NCBI RefSeq assembly: GCF_028728205.1
Contig: NZ_JAQYUU010000001.1
Coordinates: forward strand, 485,318-549,317
From: Clostridium sp. 'White wine YQ'
Lineage (GTDB): Bacteria > Bacillota > Clostridia > Clostridiales > Clostridiaceae
Length of the DNA stretch: 64,000 nucleotides
Reading direction: 5' to 3'
Positions 17,223-26,530 of the stretch are shown here, piece by piece. The notes under the pieces were generated by a model, which ran no database searches, was not told the DNA's origin, and worked only from the letters and a program-made list of their open reading frames with translations. Numbering within the stretch: position 1 is the first letter of the stretch; each line of letters opens with the position of its first letter. Both the position numbers and the translations under genes were made by a program.

Positions 17223-17945
17223 ATGAAAATAGGTGTTTTATCAGATATACATGGAAATGGTGTAGCACTTAAGTATGTCTTAGATGATATGAAGCAAGAA
17301 TGCATCGATAAAGTAATAATTCTTGGAGACGTAGTAGTTAAGGGACCTATGCCAACAGAAGTTTTAGAAGAATTGAGAATATATGAAGCTTTAGCATGGG
17401 TTAAGGGAAATACAGATAAGTGGTTTGAGGAAATATCTGAAGATTTTTTACCTGAAACTAAAAGGGAAGAAGAAATCTGTTCATATTTAAGCTATTCAAG
17501 AGAACATATGAGTTTTGATGATATAGCATTTATAAATAGATTACCAGAAGAGGCTACTTTAAAATATAATGGCGTTAGCATCCTTTGCGTACATGGTACG
17601 CCTAAATCAATAGTCGAAGCCATAGATGGAAGTGTACCAATTAATGATATAAAAGAAATAATTAATGATGTAAAAGAAGATATAATTTTATGTGGACATT
17701 CTCACTGCCCATTCATAGGAGAAGTAAATGATAAAAAAATATTTAACGTTGGGAGTATAGGTAATTCCCTAGATAAAGATAATAGAGCCTCCTATGGTAT
17801 ATTAGAGTTTTTGGATAATAATGTAAAGTTAATAAATAAAAAGGTAGCATACCCTATAGAAGAGATTCTTAATATTGCTAAAGAAAAGAATTTTCCTAAT
17901 TTAGATGACTATAAGAGTATTGTAACTTATGCATCAACTGAATAA
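17223..17945 (+). CDS. Metallophosphoesterase (YfcE-like)
   Basis: A 240-residue calcineurin-type enzyme with the metal ligands in order: D8 and H10 (SDIHGN), D36 (LGDVV), N63 and D65 (KGNTDKW), H in LCVHGTP, and LCGHSHCPF, then the NVGSIGN end motif. It resembles bacterial phosphodiesterases with a lid between the third and fourth motif. Substrate unknown; cytosolic. AGGGGG precedes the ATG. Confidence 0.87.
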   Translation: MKIGVLSDIHGNGVALKYVLDDMKQECIDKVIILGDVVVKGPMPTEVLEELRIYEALAWVKGNTDKWFEEISEDFLPETKREEEICSYLSYSREHMSFDDIAFINRLPEEATLKYNGVSILCVHGTPKSIVEAIDGSVPINDIKEIINDVKEDIILCGHSHCPFIGEVNDKKIFNVGSIGNSLDKDNRASYGILEFLDNNVKLINKKVAYPIEEILNIAKEKNFPNLDDYKSIVTYASTE

Positions 17946-18009
17946 ATGTTTATAGACTATTGACTGTTCCCTTGGGTATTAGCTTATTATTCTAAGAGGA
18001 GGGGATTTT

Positions 18010-18951
18010 ATGAGAATAAGTGAAGTTATGGAGATTTCTGCCCTTACAAAAAAGGCTATTAATTATTATGAAGAAGAGGGGCTAATTAAGCCAGCAACAA
18101 ATGAAGAAAATAATTATAGAGAATACTCAAAAGAGGATATTGATAAACTAATACAAATATCAGTATTAAGGAAGTTTGATGTATCTATAAAGGAAATTAA
18201 GAATATATTACAGAATCCAGAATTATTAAAAGAAACTTTAGAATGTCATTTATTAAAGCTTGAAGAGGAAACAAAAAGAATAGATAAGAATAGAAAAGTA
18301 ATAAAAACTTGCCTTAGTAGTTTATCTAGTTCAAAAATTGAAGTTTCTTATATTACAAAAGAACTTAGCATTTTAAATAGGTGTCTTGAAATGGATGATA
18401 AAAGTAGAGAAGGATATATGAGGCGTCAAATAAAGAGGATTTTTCCAGGAAACTTTGGAAAGATGCTGGCTATTAATTATAGTCCATTTTTAAAAGAGCC
18501 ATTAGATAATAAGGAAAAAGAAAAAGCTTGGATTGATTTAGTTAAATACTTAGATGAAACAGAAAGCTTAGAATATCCAGTTGAGATGAATAAGTTATAC
18601 GAAAGTATATCTGAAGAAGATATTAAGAAATATGAAAAAATCACAAATGATAATGTAGAAAGGTGGCTTAATATTACTGAAGAGCAGCTTCAGGAGGAAA
18701 AAGAGAAGTTTTTAGAATTCTTTCGTAGATTAAAAATAGATTCAGAAGTGCAAGAAGGTTGGAGAAAGACTTTTGATATGAATAAGACTATAAAGAAGCA
18801 GATGGAAGACATAAATTATCATGAAAAATTTGCAAGCAAGTTAAGAGTATTAAGTAAAGATTATAGTAAATATATTGAAAATAAAGCAAAGTTAAATGGA
18901 ATTTTAAATATAAAAGTTGATGAAGAGGGAAAGATAACTATAAATGAATAA
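18010..18951 (+). CDS. MerR-family regulator with long C-terminal domain
   Basis: The first 75 residues are a MerR winged helix (ISEVMEISALTKKAINYYEEEGLI, YREYSKEDIDKLIQISVLRK). A coiled-coil dimer helix follows (about 80-115), and then about 190 residues of charged helical sequence. At 313 residues it is much longer than metal-sensing MerR proteins and has no cysteine cluster in the effector region, so a metal ligand is unlikely. The target is unknown; a co-transcribed phosphoesterase ends 64 bases upstream. AGAGGAGGGG precedes the start. Confidence 0.85.
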   Translation: MRISEVMEISALTKKAINYYEEEGLIKPATNEENNYREYSKEDIDKLIQISVLRKFDVSIKEIKNILQNPELLKETLECHLLKLEEETKRIDKNRKVIKTCLSSLSSSKIEVSYITKELSILNRCLEMDDKSREGYMRRQIKRIFPGNFGKMLAINYSPFLKEPLDNKEKEKAWIDLVKYLDETESLEYPVEMNKLYESISEEDIKKYEKITNDNVERWLNITEEQLQEEKEKFLEFFRRLKIDSEVQEGWRKTFDMNKTIKKQMEDINYHEKFASKLRVLSKDYSKYIENKAKLNGILNIKVDEEGKITINE

Positions 18952-18960
18952 CTATAATTA

Positions 18961-18985
18961 AAGAGCTTAGGCTCTTTTTTATTTT
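18961..18985 (+). terminator. Intrinsic terminator
   Basis: AAGAGC and GCTCTT pair around a 4-base loop, followed by TTTTATTTT. Confidence 0.75.
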
Positions 18986-19049
18986 ACAAATTTATAATAA
19001 GAGGATCTTTTAGAAACAATAATACAAAGAAAAGTTGAATTTTATTAAC

Positions 19050-19108
19050 TTGACTTTGATATTTGTAAGTTTTATAATAAGCATAAAATGAAGCGTCATT
19101 CTATGCTT
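19050..19108 (+). promoter_or_regulatory. Promoter and operator of the tetR-MMPL operon
   Basis: TTGACT (19050-19055) and TATAAT (19073-19078) are 17 bases apart. Directly after the -10 a 13-base arm AAGCATAAAATGA (19079-19091) pairs with TCATTCTATGCTT (19096-19108) with one mismatch and a 4-base centre. A repressor bound here would cover the transcription start. Confidence 0.8.
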
Positions 19109-19124
19109 GAAGTGAGGTGGAACA

Positions 19125-19796
19125 ATGGTTTACAAAACATCTGTAGAAACACAGAAAAGAAAAGATCTTAAAAAGAAACACATTATAGATACAGCAATTA
19201 GTGTATTTGCATTTAATGGATATCATAGAACAACAGTAAAAAATGTTGTAGATGAAGCAAATATCTCTGTAGGCACGTTTTATTTTTACTTTAAAAACAA
19301 AGAAGAATTATTTGCGACCCTCTATGATGAAGTAATTGATGAATTTTATGAAACCCTATGCGCTTCATTAAGTAATATTAACAATGAAGTAGATGTAGGG
19401 TTTAGTAAGGCTATTGCCTTTTTTCTGAAAGCTATCCAGTGTAATAAGCCTATAGTTAAAATTATGTTAATTGAGGCTGTAGGGTTAAATTCAGAATTTG
19501 AGAAGAAAAGAGCAGAGGTTACAAAGAAATTTGTTAACTATTCTGCTGGTCATTTTGAAGAAATGAAGGAAAAGAACATGATTAATGTTCCTGATATCAA
19601 GATTTCAGCCCTAGCATTTATAGGAACTTTGTATAATGTGCTTATGGATTGGCTTCAAAGTGAAGAAGAAAGAGATATTACTGAATATGCATATCCAATC
19701 ACCATATTTAACCTTCAAGCATTAGGTATAACTTATGATGATGAAAAAGTGAAGAGAAGCATTAATGAAATGCTGACAAATTGGAGAGTACCATAA
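19125..19796 (+). CDS. TetR-family regulator
   Basis: A 223-residue protein. The N-terminal helix-turn-helix (about 15-60) reads HIIDTAISVFAFNGYHRTTV, then NISVGTFYFYFKNKEELF; the C-terminal ligand domain is helical. It stands 31 bases before an MMPL exporter on the same strand and right after an inverted repeat, so it probably represses itself and the exporter, being released by a hydrophobic ligand. GTGAGGTGG precedes the ATG. Confidence 0.9.
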   Translation: MVYKTSVETQKRKDLKKKHIIDTAISVFAFNGYHRTTVKNVVDEANISVGTFYFYFKNKEELFATLYDEVIDEFYETLCASLSNINNEVDVGFSKAIAFFLKAIQCNKPIVKIMLIEAVGLNSEFEKKRAEVTKKFVNYSAGHFEEMKEKNMINVPDIKISALAFIGTLYNVLMDWLQSEEERDITEYAYPITIFNLQALGITYDDEKVKRSINEMLTNWRVP

Positions 19797-19827
19797 ACAA
19801 ATAAAAAAATAATAAGGAGACAGAAAG

Positions 19828-22800
19828 ATGCGAAAAATATTAAAACTACGCTGGGCTGTGCTTGCTATTTGGCTTGTAGCAACTGTACTATTTACTATAT
19901 ATCAGCCCAATTTGAAACAAATATTGAACCAAAAAGGTCAAGCTACTATTAGTGCAGATTCGCCTTCTGTAGTTGCGTCAAAAATGCTTAATAATATGGG
20001 TACTTCAAAGGGAGATACACTTTTATTCGTCTTTAATGAAGACAATAAGATATCAGATGAAGGTTTAAAAGATATTCAAAAAGGTATTGATAACGTAAGA
20101 GCTAAAAAAGATGAATTAAAAGTAACTAATATAATGGATCCTTTTTCAACACCAGAAGCCAAAGATCAAATGATATCTGAAGATGGTACAACCGTAATGG
20201 TACAAGTAAATTATGAAAAAGGAACTAGAGATGGAGAAACCATAATAAGTGCATTTAAGGATGCTCTTAAGGATGTAAAAGTTAATCATTATATTACAGG
20301 TGAACAAGCAATCAATAATGATTATCTAGATGCTACAAATAAAGGAGTAGATAAAAGTGCAATTATTACTGTAGCTTTCATTTTAATTGTATTGATTATT
20401 ATGTTCCGTTCAGTAGTAACACCGATAGTATCACTTTGTGCAGTAGGTGTTGCATATCTATGTTCCATGGGAATCATAGGAATACTAATAAACGGATTCA
20501 ATTTTCCAATAACTAGTTTAACGCAAATGTTTGTTATTTTGGTTCTGTTTGGTATAGGGACGGACTATAACATATTACTATTTAATAGATTTAAGGAAGA
20601 GCTTGGACATGGTTTATCAATTGATGATGCTGTAGTAGCTACTTATAAGACTGCAGGTAAAACGATTATCTATAGTGGATTAACAGTATTTATGGCATTT
20701 GCAAGTCTTACTTTTGTTCAATTCCCAATTTATCGTTCAGCAAATGCAGTAGCAATTGGAATAGCAGTATTATTACTTGAATTAATGACTCTAACACCAG
20801 TACTAATGAAATTATTAGCAGGGAAATTATTCTGGCCATCTCATAATACTGCTGGTCATAAGGAAAGTAAGATTTGGGAGAATATAACTTCCGTATCAGT
20901 AAAACATCCAGCTATTTCTCTTTTAATAGTTGCGGCTATTATCGCTCCGGTTATAGCATTAAACTCTACCAAGTTATCTTTTGATAGCTTAAAGGATTTA
21001 AGTGCAGATACTCCTTCGGTAAAAGGCTTTAATATAGTTGCAGATAAGTTTGGTAGAGGAAAAGCCATGCCAACTACTGTAGTTATTGAAAGCAAAGATG
21101 CTATGGATAATAATGAAGCTTTAGCTGTAATAGATGATTTAACAATGAAATTAAAGAAGCTAGATGGTGTAAAACAAGTTTCAGGTGTTACTCAGCCTAA
21201 GGGTGATGAAATAGCTGATTTTTATACAGATAAGCAAACAGGAACAGTTGCAGATGGCTTTACTTCTGCAAATGATGGAATAGGTCAAATTAAAGATGGA
21301 TTAAATCTAATTGATGAAAAATTAGCAGCTCCAGATTTTTCAGATGTTAAGAAGTTGGCTGATGGGACAGGTAGTCTAGCGGATGGAATTGGTCAGCTAG
21401 CAGATAATTTAAAACTAATAAATGATGGAATTGGTAAAGGCGCATCAGATGGAGCAGCAGGAATAACTCAAGGAATTGAAGGCTTTAAGCAAGGAATAGG
21501 ACAGATAAATCAGCAAATGCAAATGCTTTCTGGAGGACTTAATGGAGTTAATTCTGCATATCAAGGACTTCAAAGTAAATACTCAGCATTGACTGCTCAG
21601 TTTGAAGCTATGAGAACTGATATAAATAGTATGAACACAGCAGTAGACAATTTGGCTGCAAAATACCCAAGTGATTCTGATGTAGTAGCTCTTCAAACTA
21701 AATTACATGATATAACAAGTAAGTTAAATGCAGTTGAAAATGATGTAGCAGTAAACAACGCAACCTTATCAGCATTAAACAATCAATTGAATCAAATGAA
21801 TAATGGATTAAAGCAATTAGCTGATGCAACAGCTCCTAATTCTCAGTTAATTCAAGGGATGAATTATATGGAAGAGCAAGTAAAACAGCTTCCAGCTCAA
21901 TTTAAAAAAGGAACTGACGGACAAGCACAAATAATTGAAATTATGTATCAATTAAAAGCAGGAGCATTACAAGCTAAAGACGGACAAGATAAGTTATACA
22001 GTGGATTAACTCAATTAAGCAGTGGAATGGTCCAATTAAAAGATGGTATTGGAAAGAGTCGTGATGGACTTGGAAGTATTCATGACGGATTAGATAAGGG
22101 AAATGATTTCTTAAATCAATTAACTAATACAAAAACTTTCTACATTCCAAAAGAAGCCTTTGAAAAAGACGATATTAATAAGATGTTTGATGCATATTTG
22201 TCAAAGGATAGAAAGATAGCTAAAATTACAGTTAATTTAACTTCAGATCCATATTCAAAAGAATCAATTGCAGTAATAGATCAAATGCAAAACCTTGTTA
22301 AAAATGATCTTAAAGGTACAGTTTTACAAGATGCTAAGTTTGGAATTTCTGGACCAACAGCAAGTACAAATGACTTAAATGCAATAGCAACTCATGATAT
22401 TACCTTTACTCAAATAATAGTACTAGCATGTATCTTTGTATTACTTATAATTGTAATAAGATCCTTCTGGATTCCAGTATACATTGTAGGGGCTTTACTT
22501 GCTGCATACTATACAGCGATTTCAGTTACAGCCTTCTTAACCAGCAAATTATTTAGTGGTATGGATGGAATGTCATGGAATGTACCATTCTTCTCCTTTG
22601 TTGTTATAGCAGCACTGGGAGTTGACTACAGTATATTCTTAATGACTAGATTTAAAGAATATCCAGAAATGTCACCAAAGGAAGCTATAGTTATGGCTGC
22701 AAAAAATATTGGAGGAGTTGTAATGTCAGCTGCAATAATTCTAGCTGGTACATTTGCAACCTTATATCCTTCAAACATACATGTATTAATGGAGTTAGCT

Positions 22801-22935
22801 ATTTGTGTAGTTACAGGATTATTATTATTAAGTTTAATTTTATTACCTGTAGTCATACCAGCATTAATTTCAATTACTGATAAAATAGCTTCTAAAACTT
22901 CAAGAAAAAGCTATAGCAAGCATTCAGAAATATAG
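19828..22935 (+). CDS. MMPL/RND-type exporter
   Basis: A 1035-residue membrane protein with the 2 x 6 helix layout of MMPL transporters: a first helix near residue 10, an outside domain, five helices (about 175-340, with FGIGTDYNILLFNRFKEE), a very large second outside domain (about 365-840) and a last helix bundle (from about 860, with LGVDYSIFLMTRFKEY). The Gly-Thr/Val-Asp-Tyr motifs are the proton-relay sites of the family. The second outside domain holds repeated IGQIKDG/LADGIGQL/LKDGIGK units resembling the YhgE/Pip stalk of long MMPL proteins. It probably exports lipids or amphipathic compounds, driven by the proton gradient. Controlled by the TetR protein before it. AAGGAGA precedes the start. 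Confidence 0.9.
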   Translation: MRKILKLRWAVLAIWLVATVLFTIYQPNLKQILNQKGQATISADSPSVVASKMLNNMGTSKGDTLLFVFNEDNKISDEGLKDIQKGIDNVRAKKDELKVTNIMDPFSTPEAKDQMISEDGTTVMVQVNYEKGTRDGETIISAFKDALKDVKVNHYITGEQAINNDYLDATNKGVDKSAIITVAFILIVLIIMFRSVVTPIVSLCAVGVAYLCSMGIIGILINGFNFPITSLTQMFVILVLFGIGTDYNILLFNRFKEELGHGLSIDDAVVATYKTAGKTIIYSGLTVFMAFASLTFVQFPIYRSANAVAIGIAVLLLELMTLTPVLMKLLAGKLFWPSHNTAGHKESKIWENITSVSVKHPAISLLIVAAIIAPVIALNSTKLSFDSLKDLSADTPSVKGFNIVADKFGRGKAMPTTVVIESKDAMDNNEALAVIDDLTMKLKKLDGVKQVSGVTQPKGDEIADFYTDKQTGTVADGFTSANDGIGQIKDGLNLIDEKLAAPDFSDVKKLADGTGSLADGIGQLADNLKLINDGIGKGASDGAAGITQGIEGFKQGIGQINQQMQMLSGGLNGVNSAYQGLQSKYSALTAQFEAMRTDINSMNTAVDNLAAKYPSDSDVVALQTKLHDITSKLNAVENDVAVNNATLSALNNQLNQMNNGLKQLADATAPNSQLIQGMNYMEEQVKQLPAQFKKGTDGQAQIIEIMYQLKAGALQAKDGQDKLYSGLTQLSSGMVQLKDGIGKSRDGLGSIHDGLDKGNDFLNQLTNTKTFYIPKEAFEKDDINKMFDAYLSKDRKIAKITVNLTSDPYSKESIAVIDQMQNLVKNDLKGTVLQDAKFGISGPTASTNDLNAIATHDITFTQIIVLACIFVLLIIVIRSFWIPVYIVGALLAAYYTAISVTAFLTSKLFSGMDGMSWNVPFFSFVVIAALGVDYSIFLMTRFKEYPEMSPKEAIVMAAKNIGGVVMSAAIILAGTFATLYPSNIHVLMELAICVVTGLLLLSLILLPVVIPALISITDKIASKTSRKSYSKHSEI

Positions 22936-22951
22936 TTAATATAGAAATTAT

Positions 22952-22995
22952 AATTGGACATCCAAAGTTGAATTTTGGGTGTTCAATTTTTTTTT
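22952..22995 (+). terminator. Intrinsic terminator
   Basis: AATTGGACATCCAAA pairs with TTTGGGTGTTCAATT (two G-U or mismatched positions) followed by a run of T. Confidence 0.8.
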
Positions 22996-23007
22996 ACTCT
23001 TTAGGAA
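22993..23007 (+). repeat. Short post-terminator element, partial copy
   Basis: TTTACTCTTTAGGAA directly after a terminator; the same string begins the longer elements at 35909 and 52979. Confidence 0.5.
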
Positions 23008-23182
23008 ATGGTTCCATTTTTATAAAAAACACCCCAAAATTATGAGAATTAAAATAGTTATTGGTAAATATTTACATATAAATAAGCGTTATGTTACAGT
23101 GTATTGGGAACGATTTCTGAAGTTGCTTTTTAAGTAAATAAAGGATTCGTTCGTATCATAATTAGTTAAGGGGGAGAACTGA

Positions 23183-25894
23183 GTGAAAAAAGCAAAAAGA
23201 TTAGCACTGTTATCAGGAATTTTGAGTTTGCCTATTTTATTAGGTAGTTTACCAGCATCTACGGCATGGGCATTGGATGCTTCTGCCATAGGTAAAACTG
23301 TGGAAGTTCAAGGAACTTATTCCTCTGGGACAACTCATAAATGGGAAACCCTTAATCCTGTAACCTTTGGAGAGGATGCAGCAAATGATAAAGTTGATAC
23401 AGCTATTACTTTAGATCCATCAACAAAATACCAAGAATATCAAGGTGTTGGAATTTCCTTAGATGAAACCAGTATATCTAATCTCTGGAAACTTAGTGCA
23501 AGTGATAGAGAAGCAGTTGTTAAAAACTTAGTAGATCCAGTAACAGGTGCTGGATTAGAACAATTTAGGATTACTATTGGTAGTCCAGACTGTATTGAGC
23601 ATATTCCATTTTGGTCTTATGATGAACTTCCAGAAGGAGTAAAGGAAGATTGGAATTTAGATTATTTTTCTATAGAGAAAGATAAGCAATATCACATTAT
23701 AGATACAATTAAACTAATACAAAAATACAATCCTGATGCACAATTTTTTGCATCTGCATGGTCTGCACCTGCATGGATGAAAACAAAAAATATGTTTACA
23801 GGTTATGTAGAACCTAAAAATGATGGTTCAAATTCATTTGTACAAGCTAATAAGCTTAGAGATGATTGTATAAATGTATTTGCAAGATATTATGTAAAGA
23901 CTATTCAAGCCTTTGAAAATGAAGGAATTGATATTCGAGCAATTACATTACTAAATGAACCAGGTATGGATGTAGTTTATCCTGCTATGGATATTAGTAT
24001 AGAGCAGCAACAAAAATTAGCATTAGAAATTAAGAGTGAATTTGCTAAAGCAAGTTTAAATACTGAACTTTGGGTTCATGATTTTAATTTCTGGGATTGG
24101 AAAGATCCATCAAGCACTGCAACAAAGAATTACTATAGAATATTTAAGGATTCTAATGTAGCAAAAGGTGAGGACGTTTTAAAAGCAAGTGATGCAGTTG
24201 CATTCCATCCTTATTGGGGTGATGCAAGTGTAATGGCTGACGTTGCAAAAGAGTATCCTAACCTTAAGGTTCACCTTACTGAAACAGGAGACTTCTCTCC
24301 ATCTTCTGCAATGAATGATTTTAATAATTATTCTAGTAGTTATACTGGATGGGTAGGAGTTACAGATCAAAAAGGAGGAACTTTGCACTGGACAGATGCA
24401 AGGGATAATAGTGTTAACTGGAATGCTGTTAATCCAAGTTGGAAAAATAGATTAGTTGTTGTAGATACAGATAAGAAGACTGCAACTTATATGGATTCTT
24501 TATATGGTCTTGGACAATTCTCCAAATATCTTGCAAGTGGAGGAAGAAGTGGCTCTGATAATAGTGTAAAACAAGGAGCACGTAGAATATTCTCAACTGG
24601 AGCAGTAAATGGAGTTTCTAATGTAGCATTCCAAAATCCAGATGGAGAAATTGTAATGGTATTAATAAATTCAGGTGCTGAAAAAGATGTAAAAGTAAAT
24701 ATGTTAGGTAAGGCTTTAGTTGAAAAAGTGCCTGCTAATTCCACAACAACTTTAAGATGGAAGCCTGAAATTCCTCAAAAAGGAGAGAATAAAGCTCCAG
24801 TATTAAGTAGCATTACGGATTTAGGAATGGATCAATATTCCACTAAGACCTTTAAGCTAGAGGGTACTGATGGGGACGGGGATACATTAATGTATTATGG
24901 AATAAATCTTCCTGATGGCATTACTGTAGATGCTAAAACTGGGTTAGTAACACTTGCCCCTACAAAAGCAGGAACCTTTGATTTATCTTTTGTGGTAAGT
25001 GATGGACAAGATAAAGATACTAAAACCATGAAACTTATTGTAAATAGAAAGGCAACTCCACTACTAGGAAAGATTGAATCTGAAGATTACTCTATTCAAC
25101 AGGGGTGGTCTGATGGCGGAGGAAACTTTGTTGAGAATTCAGGTTCAGCAAGTGGGGGCAAGGATGTAGGCTATACATCAGCAGGAAATTGGTTAAAATA
25201 CTTTGTTAACGTACCAAAGGATGGAGTTTATGATGTAGAATTTGGTGTAGCAAATGGTAGCGGTTCTGAAAGTAAAGATGGTTTCTCAATAAAGAATGAA
25301 GCAAATGACGTGCTTTGCACAGTTTCTGTACCAGATACTAAAGGATGGGGAACATGGACTACAGTAAAATCCAAAGTAGCTTTAAAAGCAGGGGATCAAT
25401 TTATCACTTTCTATTGTAATAAAGGAAACTTTAATATAGATTATATGAAATTCTCTATTGTAGATAAATCACAGCTATCAGCAGCAATTAGTGGTGCAGA
25501 AAAAATTGATTTAACTAAATATACAAAGGATAGTGGAGATAAGCTAAAGGAAGTTATTAATAATGTAAAACCAATATTAAATAATTCTGAAGCAACTCAA
25601 GAAGAAGTTGATAAAGCATTGGTAACACTTAATGATGCCATGAGTAAGTTAGTTAAGCTTCCAGACACTCCAAACAATCCAGGTAATCCTAGTGATCCAA
25701 CAACACCAACTAACCCTGGAGATAATGGAAATACAACACCAGATACCCCAACAGTACCAGTTGATAATAATCTTCCGAAGACCGGAACAATAATTGGTTC
25801 AGGTGTATTAATAGCTATAGGAGCTATATTTATAATAGCTGGCATTGTAGTTAATAGAAGAAAGTTTTCAAAAAAATCTTCAGAAAATAATTAA
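23183..25894 (+). CDS. Cell-wall-anchored GH30 glycosidase with CBM6-like module
   Basis: GTG 23183 follows AAGGGGGAGA. The 903-residue protein has a signal peptide (about 1-31), a GH30 barrel (about 45-430) with acid/base Glu259 in LLNEPG and nucleophile Glu367 in LTETGD, a GH30 beta-sandwich to about 530, a cadherin/Ig-like module (538-623, TDGDGD), a CBM6-like module (630-760, IESEDYSIQ, SAGNWLKYF), a FIVAR-like helical module (765-830), a Pro/Thr/Asn linker and LPKTG (864-868) with a membrane helix and basic tail for sortase. GH30 enzymes cut beta-glucosyl, beta-1,6-glucan or xylan linkages; which applies cannot be read here. It acts at the cell surface. No sortase gene is in the window. 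Expressed alone. Confidence 0.9.
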   Translation: MKKAKRLALLSGILSLPILLGSLPASTAWALDASAIGKTVEVQGTYSSGTTHKWETLNPVTFGEDAANDKVDTAITLDPSTKYQEYQGVGISLDETSISNLWKLSASDREAVVKNLVDPVTGAGLEQFRITIGSPDCIEHIPFWSYDELPEGVKEDWNLDYFSIEKDKQYHIIDTIKLIQKYNPDAQFFASAWSAPAWMKTKNMFTGYVEPKNDGSNSFVQANKLRDDCINVFARYYVKTIQAFENEGIDIRAITLLNEPGMDVVYPAMDISIEQQQKLALEIKSEFAKASLNTELWVHDFNFWDWKDPSSTATKNYYRIFKDSNVAKGEDVLKASDAVAFHPYWGDASVMADVAKEYPNLKVHLTETGDFSPSSAMNDFNNYSSSYTGWVGVTDQKGGTLHWTDARDNSVNWNAVNPSWKNRLVVVDTDKKTATYMDSLYGLGQFSKYLASGGRSGSDNSVKQGARRIFSTGAVNGVSNVAFQNPDGEIVMVLINSGAEKDVKVNMLGKALVEKVPANSTTTLRWKPEIPQKGENKAPVLSSITDLGMDQYSTKTFKLEGTDGDGDTLMYYGINLPDGITVDAKTGLVTLAPTKAGTFDLSFVVSDGQDKDTKTMKLIVNRKATPLLGKIESEDYSIQQGWSDGGGNFVENSGSASGGKDVGYTSAGNWLKYFVNVPKDGVYDVEFGVANGSGSESKDGFSIKNEANDVLCTVSVPDTKGWGTWTTVKSKVALKAGDQFITFYCNKGNFNIDYMKFSIVDKSQLSAAISGAEKIDLTKYTKDSGDKLKEVINNVKPILNNSEATQEEVDKALVTLNDAMSKLVKLPDTPNNPGNPSDPTTPTNPGDNGNTTPDTPTVPVDNNLPKTGTIIGSGVLIAIGAIFIIAGIVVNRRKFSKKSSENN

Positions 25895-25917
25895 TTTAGA
25901 TTCATAATAATCCACCC

Positions 25918-25954
25918 TTAAGCCTTGCATGTATTTAATATATGTAGGGCTTAT
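25918..25954 (+). terminator. Probable intrinsic terminator
   Basis: TTAAGCCTTGCAT pairs with ATGTAGGGCTTA with one or two bulges; the tail is only weakly T-rich. Confidence 0.5.
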
Positions 25955-26013
25955 TATATGATAAAATAAATATATTAAGAGATTATATAAAGTAAGAAGA
26001 TTGAGGTTTAAAA

Positions 26014-26475
26014 ATGAATGGTATTGAGATAAGAAGACTAATGCAAAATGAAGAAGTTCCTTATGATTTATTATTACTTGCAGACCCATCTATAGATATA
26101 ATTAATGATTATGTAAATAGAGGAGAGATTTTTGTAGCCAATTACATGGGTGAGATTGTAGGGGTATATGTTTTGATTAAAACTAGACCTCTTACTATGG
26201 AATTAGTAAATATAGCAGTTCATGAAAAATATCAAGGAAAAGGAATAGGAAAAAAGCTTATATTTGATGCTATTAAAAGAGCAAAGGATGAGAATATAAA
26301 AGTTCTTCAAGTAGGGACAGGTAATTCGAGTGTGTCACAATTAGCCTTATATCAAAAATGTGGCTTTAGTGTATATGGAGTAGATAAGGATTTTTTTATA
26401 AAACACTATAAAGAAGAAATAATGGAAAATGGAATTAGATGCAAGGATATGATCAGGCTTGAAATGGATTTATAG
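26014..26475 (+). CDS. GNAT N-acetyltransferase
   Basis: A 153-residue GNAT domain: front helices (IRRLMQNEEVPYDLLLLADP), FVANYMGEIVGVYVLIKT, the acetyl-CoA loop VHEKYQGKGIGKKLI and ALYQKCGFSVYGVDKDFF. Acceptor substrate unknown. The front is typical of acetyltransferases near peptide or aminoglycoside branches, but no sub-family is claimed. Closed by a hairpin shared with corA. Confidence 0.85.
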   Translation: MNGIEIRRLMQNEEVPYDLLLLADPSIDIINDYVNRGEIFVANYMGEIVGVYVLIKTRPLTMELVNIAVHEKYQGKGIGKKLIFDAIKRAKDENIKVLQVGTGNSSVSQLALYQKCGFSVYGVDKDFFIKHYKEEIMENGIRCKDMIRLEMDL

Positions 26476-26477
26476 AT

Positions 26478-26530
26478 AATAAAGCAGTTAGTACTTAAGT
26501 TTCCTTAAGTGTCTAACTGCTTTATTAATT
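26478..26530. terminator. Bidirectional intrinsic terminator
   Basis: AATAAAGCAGTTAG pairs with CTAACTGCTTTATT; it serves the acetyltransferase and the facing corA-type gene. Confidence 0.8.

Noticed and set aside
23125..23141. Possible CcpA cre site (GGGAACGATTTC) before the GH30 gene
   Set aside because: Too far from the consensus palindrome to support.
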